DNA from: CAILZL01 sp049840395
Lineage (GTDB): Bacteria > Pseudomonadota > Gammaproteobacteria > Steroidobacterales > Steroidobacteraceae
Direction: 5' to 3'
NCBI GenBank assembly: GCA_049840395.1
Contig: JASGLD010000005.1
Span: 992,001 to 1,056,000, forward strand
Length of the DNA stretch: 64,000 bases
In this document: piece by piece, positions 16,723 through 27,329 of the stretch
How positions within the stretch are numbered: the stretch's first letter is position 1
Layout: every line of letters begins with the position of its first letter
Made by a program: the position numbers and the translations under genes
The notes under the pieces: model-generated
Databases searched by the model: none
Told to the model about the DNA's origin: nothing
The model's input: only the letters and a program-made list of their open reading frames with translations

Positions 16723-18171
16723 TTAGTTGTTAACGGTGACGGTTACCAGCGCTGTTGCAAAGCCGCCATGACCGTCTGAAATGGTGTAGGTGAATTGGTC
16801 CTTGCCATGGAAGGTGTTCTTGGGGTTGTAGCGAATCTTCTTGCCTTCATTGACGATCGTTGCGACGCCATTTGACGGAGCGGAAACGGCGACAATGGTA
16901 AGTGCGTCGCCATCCGGATCGAGGTCGTTCTTAAGCACCGGAATCGTGGTGGTCGTATTGCAGGCGGTTGTCACCGAATCCGCCGTTGCGACCGGCAATG
17001 CGTTCTGCGGTTTCCCATAGCGCACCATTAAAGCGCCTGGAATATGAGCAAACGCAATGTCAGTCAGTCCATCGCCATTGATGTCGTCGAGCACCATTCC
17101 CATCTGGAAATGACTGACATAGGAAGTAACGGCTAATGAATTGTCTTCGGCTGCCAGCGTGCCGTTGCTGTTCTGCAGTAGGGCGCCAATGCTGGATTGA
17201 TGCAAGATGACGATGTCATTGCGACCATCGTTGTTGAGGTCGGCCACTTCGATCGGGCCTACTGCATCGAGAGTCGAAAGCGATTCCGGCGCTGCGAACG
17301 AGCCATCTGCGTTCTGACGGAAGATGGCAAGGTGTGCATCCGAATAATAACCGCCATAGGAAACCACGATGTCCCTGCGTCCGTCGTTATTGATATCGCC
17401 AACGCCAAGCGCATGAGCAATCTGATTCTGACCGATGTTAATCAACACCGGGGCAGCCAGCGCACCGTTTGCTGCTTGATATAGAACGGAGATATTGGGT
17501 TGAGCGGTGTAGCCATTCATGACCACGACATCGGTACGGCCATCGCCGTTAACATCGGCAAGTTCCACGTCATCGTTGACGCCGTGAGGTGCGGCAACCG
17601 TAACCGGACTGGCGAACGTTCCGCTGCCGGTTTGATAGAGCACACCGCCATCAGCTGTGTTGTCGATGCCGTTAATGCTATCGGTCAGCCCGAATACGTC
17701 GAGCCTGCCATCATTGTTCAAGTCACCCAGGCGGTGAAAGTTGTAATAGTTGGTGGAGTAGAAAATCGGCGCGCCGAGGTTGCCATTGTTATCTTGTGGA
17801 TAGACTTCGATGCCGTGGGGCGCAACCAGCACGACGTCTTTGCGGATGTCTCCCGTAACATCGCCAATGGCAACGCTTCCCGAGCCATGGGTCAAATAGG
17901 TGATCGGCGCGTTACTTAGTGAGCCGTCGGGTTGACCCAGAAAAACATATAACTCACTGGAGATATTCGGGCCGCATCCGCAGCCGGAGACCACCACGTC
18001 GGTTCTACCGTCGCCATTCACATCGCCACTGGCAATGCCCTGTGCCTGTAGATGGGTTGGCAAGGTGAGGGCAGGCTGGAACAGGTCGTTAACCTGCGCC
18101 GCAAATGAGTTGGGCCCGACGCCCAGTCCAAGTGCACAAACCGCCCAAGTGAAGTAATGCCGCTTTTTCAT
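16723..18171 (-). CDS. Secreted FG-GAP/VCBS-repeat beta-propeller protein with C-terminal Ig-like domain
   Basis: About 482 residues starting MKKRHYFTWAVCALGLG with a Sec signal peptide ending near SFAA. Seven FG-GAP/VCBS repeats follow, each with a Ca-binding D-x-N/T-x-D-x-R/L-x-D loop such as GDVNGDGRTDVVV and GDINNDGRRDIVV, consistent with a seven-bladed propeller. Residues about 390-482 form a cadherin-like/Big_9 domain (NDLDPDGDALTIV, FTYTISDGHGG). Such proteins are exported or surface-exposed and bind ligands or partners; no enzyme motif is visible. The longer frame to 18267 lacks a ribosome site, while GGGAA precedes the ATG at 18171. Confidence 0.85.
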   Translation of the reverse strand: MKKRHYFTWAVCALGLGVGPNSFAAQVNDLFQPALTLPTHLQAQGIASGDVNGDGRTDVVVSGCGCGPNISSELYVFLGQPDGSLSNAPITYLTHGSGSVAIGDVTGDIRKDVVLVAPHGIEVYPQDNNGNLGAPIFYSTNYYNFHRLGDLNNDGRLDVFGLTDSINGIDNTADGGVLYQTGSGTFASPVTVAAPHGVNDDVELADVNGDGRTDVVVMNGYTAQPNISVLYQAANGALAAPVLINIGQNQIAHALGVGDINNDGRRDIVVSYGGYYSDAHLAIFRQNADGSFAAPESLSTLDAVGPIEVADLNNDGRNDIVILHQSSIGALLQNSNGTLAAEDNSLAVTSYVSHFQMGMVLDDINGDGLTDIAFAHIPGALMVRYGKPQNALPVATADSVTTACNTTTTIPVLKNDLDPDGDALTIVAVSAPSNGVATIVNEGKKIRYNPKNTFHGKDQFTYTISDGHGGFATALVTVTVNN

Positions 18172-18383
18172 AGTTAGAGTTCCCTGGTCAATCGAATTGT
18201 TCTTCGTTTTTAGCAAGCAATGGTGGCTTGGGCATGACCCGATGCGCCATCCCCAGCATCCGATCAAATATACTATGTTTAGTAATATGGGAATCGGTGT
18301 TGCGGTTGTCGTTCGTTGCTTATGTAATGAGCGGTGCCGCGCCTACTTGCTGCTTTTGCCTTGAACCTCTCTAAGGTCTGTCC

Positions 18384-20012
18384 ATGCCCGCTACCCTGCG
18401 TATTGCGCTTGCTCAACTGAACATCCCGGTGGGAGATGTCGATGGCAACACCGAAAAAGTGTTGCAGGCCTCGGCCGACGCGCGCGATCGCCTGGCTGCC
18501 GATCTAGTTCTGTTTCCGGAGCTCACTCTTACCGGCTATCCGCCTGAAGATCTGCTGTTTCACGCCGGCGTGCGTCAGCAAGTGGTCGCCGGGTTGGAGC
18601 GTTTGCGTGCCGAGATATCGGGAATCACCGCTGTAGTGGGTTATCCCGAATACGTCGACAAGACCATCTACAACGCCTGTGCGGTGCTGCGCGATGGCGA
18701 GCAGTTGCTCAACTACCGCAAGCGCGAACTGCCCAACTACAAGGTGTTCGATGAGAAGCGCTACTTCAAGCCGGGCAATGAAGTGGGCTTGATCGAGATC
18801 AAGGGCATCCGTATCGCTACGTTGATCTGCGAAGACATCTGGGAGCACGGCCCGGCTCGTGCAGCCAAAGATGCCGGAGCGCAATTGCTGGTGGTGATCA
18901 ACGGTTCGCCGTACTCGCTTAACTATCAGCAGCGTCGCGAGTCCGTGTTGCGTGAACGTATTGCCGAAGTGGGTCTGCCCATTGTGTATCTCAATCTGCT
19001 GGGCGGTCAGGACGAATTGGTGTTCGACGGCAATTCCTTCGTGATGAATGCGCGCGGTGAAGTGGTGCAGCGTCTGCCGCCGTACAAGGAAGGACTGTGT
19101 CCGGTCGATATCGACTTGATCAACGGTGTGGTCGAGCCGCGTGCTGCCTACATCGAGCCGCTGCCTTCGGAAGAAGCCAGCGTGTATGGCGCGTTGGTGC
19201 TGGGTGTGCGCGATTACGTGGAAAAACATGGTTTTCCTGGCGTGGTGCTGGGGTTGTCCGGCGGTATTGATTCGGCGCTGACGCTGGCCATTGCCGTGGA
19301 TGCCATCGGCGCCGAACGCGTACACGCGGTGATGATGCCCTCGAAGTACACCTCGCAATTATCGCTGGACGAAGCAGCAGCGCAGGCGCGCAATCTCGGC
19401 GTGCGCTACGACATCATTTCCATCGAGAACATGTTTGCGTCGGTGCAGGATGCCTTGAAGGATGTATTCGCCGGCGCCAAGCCGGATGCCACTGAAGAAA
19501 ATATTCAAGCACGTTGCCGCGGCATCCTGCTCATGGCCATCTCTAACAAGCAGGGCAAGATGGTGCTGACCACCGGCAACAAGAGCGAAATGTCGGTGGG
19601 CTATGCCACGCTATATGGCGACATGGCCGGAGGTTTCGCGCCGATCAAGGATTGCAGCAAGATGATGGTTTATCGTCTGTCGCGCTATCGCAATGCCAAG
19701 TCGCCGGTGATTCCGCAGAAGGTCATCGATCGTCCGCCCTCGGCTGAATTGCGCCCGGATCAGAAGGACACCGATTCGCTGCCGCCGTATGAAATCCTCG
19801 ACGCCATTCTCGAGCTATTCATCGAGTCTGATTTGTCTGTAGATGAAATCGCCTCGCGTGGTTACGACCGTGCTGTAGTCGGTCGTGTATTGCAGATGGT
19901 AAAGCGCAATGAATACAAGCGTCGGCAAGCACCGCCCGGCATTCGCGTCAGCAATCGCGCCTTCGGTCGCGATTGGCGCTATCCGATTACATCGGGATAT
20001 AAATCGGAGTGA
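18384..20012 (+). CDS. nadE: Glutamine-dependent NAD+ synthetase
   Basis: A 542-residue two-domain enzyme that amidates nicotinic acid adenine dinucleotide to NAD+. The N-terminal nitrilase-type glutaminase domain (1-260) has the catalytic triad: E in FPELTLTGYPPEDLL, K in YRKRELPNYKVFDE, and C in LICEDIWE. The C-terminal synthetase domain has the PP-loop GLSGGIDSALTLAI. The fused glutaminase form uses glutamine rather than free ammonia. It is monocistronic, with a terminator at 20021. The 212 bases upstream are shared with the divergent FG-GAP gene and show an AT-rich patch near 18268-18288 but no promoter I can defend. Confidence 0.96.
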   Translation: MPATLRIALAQLNIPVGDVDGNTEKVLQASADARDRLAADLVLFPELTLTGYPPEDLLFHAGVRQQVVAGLERLRAEISGITAVVGYPEYVDKTIYNACAVLRDGEQLLNYRKRELPNYKVFDEKRYFKPGNEVGLIEIKGIRIATLICEDIWEHGPARAAKDAGAQLLVVINGSPYSLNYQQRRESVLRERIAEVGLPIVYLNLLGGQDELVFDGNSFVMNARGEVVQRLPPYKEGLCPVDIDLINGVVEPRAAYIEPLPSEEASVYGALVLGVRDYVEKHGFPGVVLGLSGGIDSALTLAIAVDAIGAERVHAVMMPSKYTSQLSLDEAAAQARNLGVRYDIISIENMFASVQDALKDVFAGAKPDATEENIQARCRGILLMAISNKQGKMVLTTGNKSEMSVGYATLYGDMAGGFAPIKDCSKMMVYRLSRYRNAKSPVIPQKVIDRPPSAELRPDQKDTDSLPPYEILDAILELFIESDLSVDEIASRGYDRAVVGRVLQMVKRNEYKRRQAPPGIRVSNRAFGRDWRYPITSGYKSE

Positions 20013-20020
20013 CTTCGTAC

Positions 20021-20045
20021 GGTGGGTGCCTCACCCACCATTTTT
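20021..20045 (+). terminator. Rho-independent terminator of nadE
   Basis: An 8-bp perfect stem (ggtgggtg/cacccacc) with a 3-base loop is followed by A and five T. It begins eight bases after the nadE stop. Confidence 0.82.
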
Positions 20046-20072
20046 GGATCGGTCGTCGGTTGTTGCAAGCAA

Positions 20073-20091
20073 GGTGGATGCGGCATCCACC
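20073..20091. repeat. Palindromic element, likely bamD terminator or intergenic repeat
   Basis: A nearly perfect palindrome (9-bp arms, ggtggatgc/gcatccacc) adjoins CCCTAC, so the minus strand reads GTAGGGTGGATGC then GCATCCACC. It lies seven bases past the bamD stop. The GTAGGG-plus-hairpin design recurs elsewhere in the window. Confidence 0.65.
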
Positions 20092-20097
20092 CTACAA

Positions 20098-20841
20098 CTA
20101 TCCCGGAAAATTCTGTTTGAGCACTGCTTCGCTCTTGTCGGATAGATCCTTCAATCCCAGTTTGGCGTAGGCATCGCGCGAGATCTCCAGCGCTTCCTTG
20201 ATGGCCGGTGCGCCGTCGTAATTTTCGATGGTGTACTTGCTGCGGTTCAACGCCGCCACATAGGCGCCGCGCTTCATGTAGTAACGCGCCACATACACTT
20301 CATAGCTGGCCAGGCGATTACGCAGGAACACCATGCGTTGCCGTGCATCGGGCGCGTACTGGCTGTTGGGGAAGCGTTGAATCAAAACCTGGAATGCCTG
20401 GAAGGAAGTGCGTGAATCCACCGGCGGACGCTTGCTTAAATCGACGCGGAACCAGCGTTCCAGAAAATTGCGGTCACGATCGAAATTGGCCAGACCCTTC
20501 ATGTAGTAGGCGTAATCGACACGCGGATGCGTGGGGTTTTCGCGAATGAATTGATCGGCCTGATCAATCACGTTTTCCTTGTCGCCGTTTTCGTAATAGG
20601 CGTACATCAGATCGAGCTGCGACTGACGCGTGACATTGCTGAACGGAAAGCGCGCTTCCAGCAATTCGAAATTCTTGATGGCGATGGCGTAGTCGCCGTT
20701 ATCCAAATCCTTCTTGGCCTTGTCGTACAACTGGTCCGCATTGGTAATGGGCTTGGAGCGGAAGCTGCTGCATCCGGTCATGGTCAGGACGGCCAGGGAC
20801 AGGCACAGGGCGGCCAGAAGCGGCTTGCGGGTAATGCTCAT
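20098..20841 (-). CDS. bamD: Outer membrane assembly lipoprotein BamD (ComL)
   Basis: 247 residues from the ATG at 20841: a lipoprotein signal with lipobox LTMTGC (Cys about residue 24), then five TPR-like repeats (for example LYDKAKKDLDNGDYAIAIKNFELLEARFPFS). BamD is the essential lipoprotein of the BAM complex that folds outer-membrane proteins. A longer frame reaches 20931 but adds a non-conserved leader before the signal peptide. The gene diverges from rluD, the arrangement seen in Pseudomonas (comL-rluD). Confidence 0.96.
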   Translation of the reverse strand: MSITRKPLLAALCLSLAVLTMTGCSSFRSKPITNADQLYDKAKKDLDNGDYAIAIKNFELLEARFPFSNVTRQSQLDLMYAYYENGDKENVIDQADQFIRENPTHPRVDYAYYMKGLANFDRDRNFLERWFRVDLSKRPPVDSRTSFQAFQVLIQRFPNSQYAPDARQRMVFLRNRLASYEVYVARYYMKRGAYVAALNRSKYTIENYDGAPAIKEALEISRDAYAKLGLKDLSDKSEAVLKQNFPG

Positions 20842-20991
20842 GAAGCGATCGGTTCTTATGAGAAGAGTAGTACGGCAGTATAACGGGTTATTTCCGCCCA
20901 TCGGTGGCGCCTGACGCCGATGTAATGACATTGACGACAGCCTCCCGGCGGCTCCGTGTAGACTCAGCGCCCGCTATTTGGTTCTCGCTGC

Positions 20992-22002
20992 ATGCTTAAC
21001 GACCTTACCCCCCCTTCGAATGATCAGCCCATCGACCTGGTCATTCCCATGGAATACGCCGGCCAGCGGCTCGATCAGGTGCTGGCCGAGCTGTTGCCCG
21101 ACTATTCGCGCACCCGCCTGAAAGCCTGGATCGAGGGCGGGCAGGTGCAGATCAGTGGCCGCACATTGCGTCCCAAAGACCCGGTGCTGGGTGGCGAACG
21201 GGTGCAGGTGACTCCAGTGTTCGAGGTCGACACTCGGGTCAAGGCCGAAGCCATTCAGCTGGACATCGTTCATGAAGACAAACACCTGATAGTGGTGAAC
21301 AAGCCGGCCGGTCTGGTGGTACACCCGGGCGCCGGCAATCCAGACGGCACGCTGCAAAACGCGCTGCTGCACCACGACCCCAAGCTGGCAGTCCTGCCCC
21401 GATCGGGCATCGTGCATCGCATCGACAAGGACACTAGCGGCGTGCTGGTAGTCGCCCGCACGCTGGAAGCTCACACCGCGCTCACTGAGATGATCGAAGC
21501 GCATGACGTGCAGCGTCACTACGAAGCGGTGTGCGTGGGGGTCATGACCGCCGGCGGCACCATCGACAAGCCTATCGACCGTCATCCCACCGACCGCGTG
21601 AAAATGGCGATTCGTTCCAGCGGCCGCGATGCCGTCACTCACTATCGTGTGATCACGCGGTTTCGCGCTCATACCCATGTGCGGCTGCAACTGGAAACCG
21701 GACGCACGCACCAGATCCGCGTACACATGTCGCATGCCGGCTATCCGCTGGTGGGCGACGGCGTGTACGGCAAGCGTCTGGTTATTCCCAAAGCGGCCAG
21801 TCCGGCGTTTGCCGATATGCTGCGCAACTTCGGCAGACAGGCTCTGCATGCGGCGCAACTGGAATTCACCCATCCCATTACCGGCAAGCCGGTCAGTGCC
21901 AGCGCGCCCTTGCCGACGGATATGAAGCAGCTGTTGAAAGCGCTCGCGGCCGATGTGAAGGCCATCGAGAAAGCCAATGCGGCGGACCCGCGCAAGCGTT
22001 AG
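20992..22002 (+). CDS. rluD: 23S rRNA pseudouridine synthase RluD
   Basis: A 336-residue pseudouridine synthase with an N-terminal S4 RNA-binding domain (about residues 18-80, GQRLDQVLAELLPDYSRTRLKAWI) and a catalytic domain. The catalytic aspartate lies in HRIDKDTSGVLVVART, and GRTHQIRVHM is present. RluD modifies U1911, U1915 and U1917 of helix 69 in 23S rRNA. pgeF starts three bases after its stop, so the two are co-transcribed. Confidence 0.96.
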   Translation: MLNDLTPPSNDQPIDLVIPMEYAGQRLDQVLAELLPDYSRTRLKAWIEGGQVQISGRTLRPKDPVLGGERVQVTPVFEVDTRVKAEAIQLDIVHEDKHLIVVNKPAGLVVHPGAGNPDGTLQNALLHHDPKLAVLPRSGIVHRIDKDTSGVLVVARTLEAHTALTEMIEAHDVQRHYEAVCVGVMTAGGTIDKPIDRHPTDRVKMAIRSSGRDAVTHYRVITRFRAHTHVRLQLETGRTHQIRVHMSHAGYPLVGDGVYGKRLVIPKAASPAFADMLRNFGRQALHAAQLEFTHPITGKPVSASAPLPTDMKQLLKALAADVKAIEKANAADPRKR

Positions 22003-22005
22003 TCC

Positions 22006-22764
22006 ATGAGCGGCAGTTTCACCCGTATGAATTTTGAATGGTTGCAGGCCGATTGGCCGGCGCCGGCTAATGTTCGCACTGCATCCACCTTGCGCATTGG
22101 CGGTGTGAGTCAGCCGCCCTTCGATACTTTGAATCTGGGCTCCCATGTGGGCGATAGCGCCGAAGCCGTATTGACCAATCGCGCGCGCCTGGCCGATGCG
22201 CTGCGTCTGCCGGGCGAGCCATGCTGGTTGAATCAAGTACATGGCACTGCCGTTGTTGAGGCGGCTGTACGGAGCACGCCCGCCACTGCCGATGCCTGTG
22301 TCACCCGCTCGCCGGGCAAGGTGTGCGCCATCATGACTGCCGACTGCCTGCCGGTGTTGTTCTGCAGTCGCGATGGCGATCGGGTGGCTGCAGCACATGC
22401 GGGTTGGCGTGGCCTAGCTGGTGGCGTGTTGGAATCCACCGTCAGTGCACTAAATCTGCCGGGTTCGCAGTTGTTGGCCTGGCTGGGGCCGGCCATCGGT
22501 CCACAGGCTTTCGAAGTGGGCGATGAGGTACGCATTGCCTTCACGTCGCAGGATGTCGCGGCCGCGCAGGCCTTTCAGCCCAGCCATCGTCCAGGTCACT
22601 GGCTGGCCGATTTGTATTTATTGGCCCGCCAACATCTGGCCCGCCTGGGCGTGACGGCTGTCTATGGCGGCGGCTTTTGTACCTATACCGACGAGGCGCG
22701 TTTCTTTTCCTATCGCCGCGATGGCCGTACCGGTCGGATGGCCAGTCTCATTTGGATGTCCTAA
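22006..22764 (+). CDS. pgeF: Peptidoglycan editing factor PgeF (YfiH, laccase-domain family)
   Basis: A 252-residue Cu/Zn polyphenol-oxidase-like (DUF152/YfiH) protein. Conserved metal-site segments are visible: LNQVHGT, TADCLPVLFC, AAAHAGWRGLAGGVLE and GPAIGPQAFEVG. YfiH proteins hydrolyse mis-incorporated L-Ser in UDP-MurNAc precursors, and related family members show adenosine phosphorylase or deaminase activity. The order rluD-pgeF-clpB matches Pseudomonas. An in-frame ATG at 22027 is an alternative start. Confidence 0.93.
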   Translation: MSGSFTRMNFEWLQADWPAPANVRTASTLRIGGVSQPPFDTLNLGSHVGDSAEAVLTNRARLADALRLPGEPCWLNQVHGTAVVEAAVRSTPATADACVTRSPGKVCAIMTADCLPVLFCSRDGDRVAAAHAGWRGLAGGVLESTVSALNLPGSQLLAWLGPAIGPQAFEVGDEVRIAFTSQDVAAAQAFQPSHRPGHWLADLYLLARQHLARLGVTAVYGGGFCTYTDEARFFSYRRDGRTGRMASLIWMS

Positions 22765-22824
22765 GGGTCCGGAGTCCCTTGACAGCCATGCTAGGCTGCC
22801 AAGCCAATCAAAAACGACTAATTC

Positions 22825-23682
22825 ATGACCACGCTTCTTTGGATCATTGCTGCTACGGCTCTTGGCGGCGCGCTTAGCGCGCTGGCGGCTTCGTTGTTCT
22901 TATTGGTGCCGGAAGCGCGGCGTGTGCACTGGGTGCCGCATCTCGTCAGCGTGGCTATTGGCGCCTTGCTGGCGGCGGCTTTGCTCGATCTGTTGCCGGA
23001 GGCCATTGAAAGCGCAGGCGTGGAGCGCGCCGGGCAAGTAGGAATGACGCTGTTGATCGGCCTGATGGCGTTCTTCGTGTTGGAAAAGCTGGTGCTATGG
23101 CGCCACTGTCATCACGACAGTTGCGAAGCCCATCCCGTCGAAGAGCCGTTGAAGCTGGCGCGAATTCAACCGCTATCGGCGACCTCGGCCGCATCGACGG
23201 CGCATCCGCTGCTAACGCCGCATGCGCATAGTCATGCTTCCGGATGGATGATCCTGTTCGGTGATGGCTTTCATAATTTCCTGGATGGGGTGCTGATTGC
23301 CGCTGCGTTCATGACCGACACGCATCTCGGCGTGGTGACCGCCGCAGCGGTGATCGTTCATGAGATTCCGCAGGAAGTCGGCGATCTGGCCATCCTCCTG
23401 CACGGTGGCATGGCGCGTGGCAAGGCTCTATGGCTTAACCTGGCTGCCAGTCTCACGTCGGTGTTTGGCGGCCTGCTGGCCTATTTCGCACTGGGTACGG
23501 TGATGGCCTTGCTGCCGTACGCCATCACGCTGGCTGCGGCCAGCTTCATCTACATCGCAGTGGCCGATCTTATTCCAGGTCTGCATAAGCGTGTTGATGC
23601 GCAGTCGGCCATTCAACAGTTCTCGTTGATCTCGCTGGGCGTATTGCTGATCTGGGGCATGGAGCAGGTGCTGCATCATTGA
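22825..23682 (+). CDS. ZIP family divalent metal transporter
   Basis: A 285-residue inner-membrane protein with about eight hydrophobic helices. The metal path is marked by HNFLDGVLIAAAF in helix 4 and HEIPQEVGDLAILL in helix 5, the ZIP-family signatures. A loop before helix 4 is His-rich (HPLLTPHAHSHASG), and another His-rich stretch (HCHHDSC) lies near residue 95. Likely substrates are zinc, iron or manganese; specificity cannot be read. It is followed by a composite hairpin element and then clpB. Confidence 0.9.
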   Translation: MTTLLWIIAATALGGALSALAASLFLLVPEARRVHWVPHLVSVAIGALLAAALLDLLPEAIESAGVERAGQVGMTLLIGLMAFFVLEKLVLWRHCHHDSCEAHPVEEPLKLARIQPLSATSAASTAHPLLTPHAHSHASGWMILFGDGFHNFLDGVLIAAAFMTDTHLGVVTAAAVIVHEIPQEVGDLAILLHGGMARGKALWLNLAASLTSVFGGLLAYFALGTVMALLPYAITLAAASFIYIAVADLIPGLHKRVDAQSAIQQFSLISLGVLLIWGMEQVLHH

Positions 23683-23690
23683 TCTCTGTG

Positions 23691-23769
23691 TAGGGGCGTG
23701 ATTCATCACGCCCTCCGCATGCATCCTTCCGTATGCATCGAAGACGGGTTCGATGAATCGAACCCCTAT
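23691..23769. repeat. Composite three-hairpin intergenic element
   Basis: Bounded by TAGGGG at 23691 and CCCCTA at 23763-23768, the element holds three internal inverted repeats: ggcgtga/tcacgcc (23695-23712), an imperfect gcatgcat-type hairpin centred near 23727, and ggttcga/tcgaacc (about 23747-23764). It could terminate the ZIP gene, but the architecture recurs at 44664-44729, which points to a dispersed repeat. Confidence 0.72.
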
Positions 23770-23801
23770 AGCGACCGTAATTACCAGTATTTGATTTACG
23801 G

Positions 23802-23828
23802 TTGAATTCCGCAGCATCAGCCCTAGAT
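23802..23828 (+). promoter_or_regulatory. Candidate sigma-32 (heat shock) promoter of clpB
   Basis: TTGAA at 23802-23806 and CCCTAGAT at 23821-23828 are separated by 14 bases, close to the RpoH consensus CTTGAA-N13..15-CCCCATnT. It lies 36 bases upstream of the clpB ATG, the only gene it could serve. Confidence 0.5.
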
Positions 23829-23863
23829 AAGCTGCAATTCAATTTTCGATCCAGGTAACTCCG

Positions 23864-26437
<2,574 letters not shown>

Positions 26438-26451
26438 ATGTGCGAAGTTCG

Positions 26452-26477
26452 CGCTGCGGTGCTGGTGCGCCGCAGCG
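26452..26477 (+). terminator. Hairpin downstream of clpB, probable terminator
   Basis: An 8-bp perfect stem (cgctgcgg/ccgcagcg, 26452-26459 and 26470-26477) with a 10-base loop lies 14 bases after the clpB stop. The following sequence is only moderately T-rich, so termination strength is uncertain. Confidence 0.55.
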
Positions 26478-26609
26478 AGTCGCCACACAATTTCTTCGAA
26501 TAGATAAATTTTCAGGACGTCGTATTTCTGCACTCATTCGCATCGACGGGTGCTTATCAATGGCATGTCATGGTGCAAAAATAAATAACTCTGCACCAAT
26601 CGCTGTCCC

Positions 26610-26628
26610 TTAACTGAATCTCAGTTAA
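26610..26628. repeat. 8-bp palindrome in AT-rich region before the EPS locus
   Basis: TTAACTGA-ATC-TCAGTTAA is a perfect inverted repeat with a 3-base centre, the form of a dimeric repressor or activator site. It lies 160 bases upstream of the small secreted protein gene, inside a gene-free stretch (26478-26787) that is clearly more AT-rich than its surroundings. I see no ORF or strong promoter in that stretch. Confidence 0.5.
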
Positions 26629-26787
26629 ACACTGTCGCCAGATTAAAACATCATTAATAAATAAGGCTTTTTGAGCTTGTAAGACTGATGTAAGTCATAA
26701 CCCACAGGCGCTTGAGTTGATAGCCGCTCAACAAAAAAAACTGACGATGTTGAAGTGCGCGCCAACGGTGAACTTGCTGAGGCGGTT

Positions 26788-27189
26788 ATGAAGCTTACAA
26801 ACGTAGTGATGTGCTTGTTGCTTGGCGCAGTTACAGTAACAAGTGCACAGGCGAAAGAATCCGCTACCGCCACCAATGCCATGCTGGTTGTTGCTGTAAC
26901 ACCTGCTGTCGGTTCGGTTGATACACATTCAGTCGGCAATAAAAATTTCTCTAATGCACTGACCAACACATTGGTTCGCGGTGAAGCACGTCTCGCTGCG
27001 GCGACGCCATTTGGTGACGCCCTGCTGATGCGTCCACTCATGCCAAGCGCTACCGACTCGGCCGATAGTCAGACAGCTGTCGCTTCGCAAAGCGACGCCT
27101 GGTTGATGTTGTTGGTGGCCTCGGGGCTGGTGGTGCTGCAACTGCGACGTAAGCAGAAGAGCCTGCCGCAACGACCGTTAATCGGCTGA
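26788..27189 (+). CDS. Small secreted protein with PEP-CTERM-like C-terminal anchor
   Basis: 133 residues from the ATG at 26788, which has GAGG seven bases upstream. A signal peptide (MKLTNVVMCLLLGAVTVTSAQA) is followed by about 80 Ala/Thr/Ser/Val-rich residues. The end is a hydrophobic helix plus basic cluster (AWLMLLVASGLVVLQLRRKQK). That tripartite end resembles PEP-CTERM exosortase substrates but lacks the PEP tripeptide. No known domain is recognised. It sits 140 bases before the exopolysaccharide genes, as PEP-CTERM-type proteins often do. No exosortase gene is in the window. Confidence 0.65.
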   Translation: MKLTNVVMCLLLGAVTVTSAQAKESATATNAMLVVAVTPAVGSVDTHSVGNKNFSNALTNTLVRGEARLAAATPFGDALLMRPLMPSATDSADSQTAVASQSDAWLMLLVASGLVVLQLRRKQKSLPQRPLIG

Positions 27190-27329
27190 GTTGCTCAGAC
27201 CGATGGCTGATTGCAGCGACTGACTTTCAATAGATTGCTTCCAATAAAGAATCGCGCGGGGATAGGCCGGCGTAGATGATTCGACCATCGGCGCCCGACT
27301 CGTTGCTCATTGTGATGTAGGAGTGGTTT

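Noticed and set aside
20974..22398. 474-codon frame antisense to rluD and pgeF
   Set aside because: Spans two clear genes on the other strand and has no domain signal.
26560..26578. Sigma-54 promoter-like TGGCATG...GTGCAA before the PEP-CTERM-like gene
   Set aside because: GG and GC are 11 bases apart instead of 10, which RpoN does not tolerate well.
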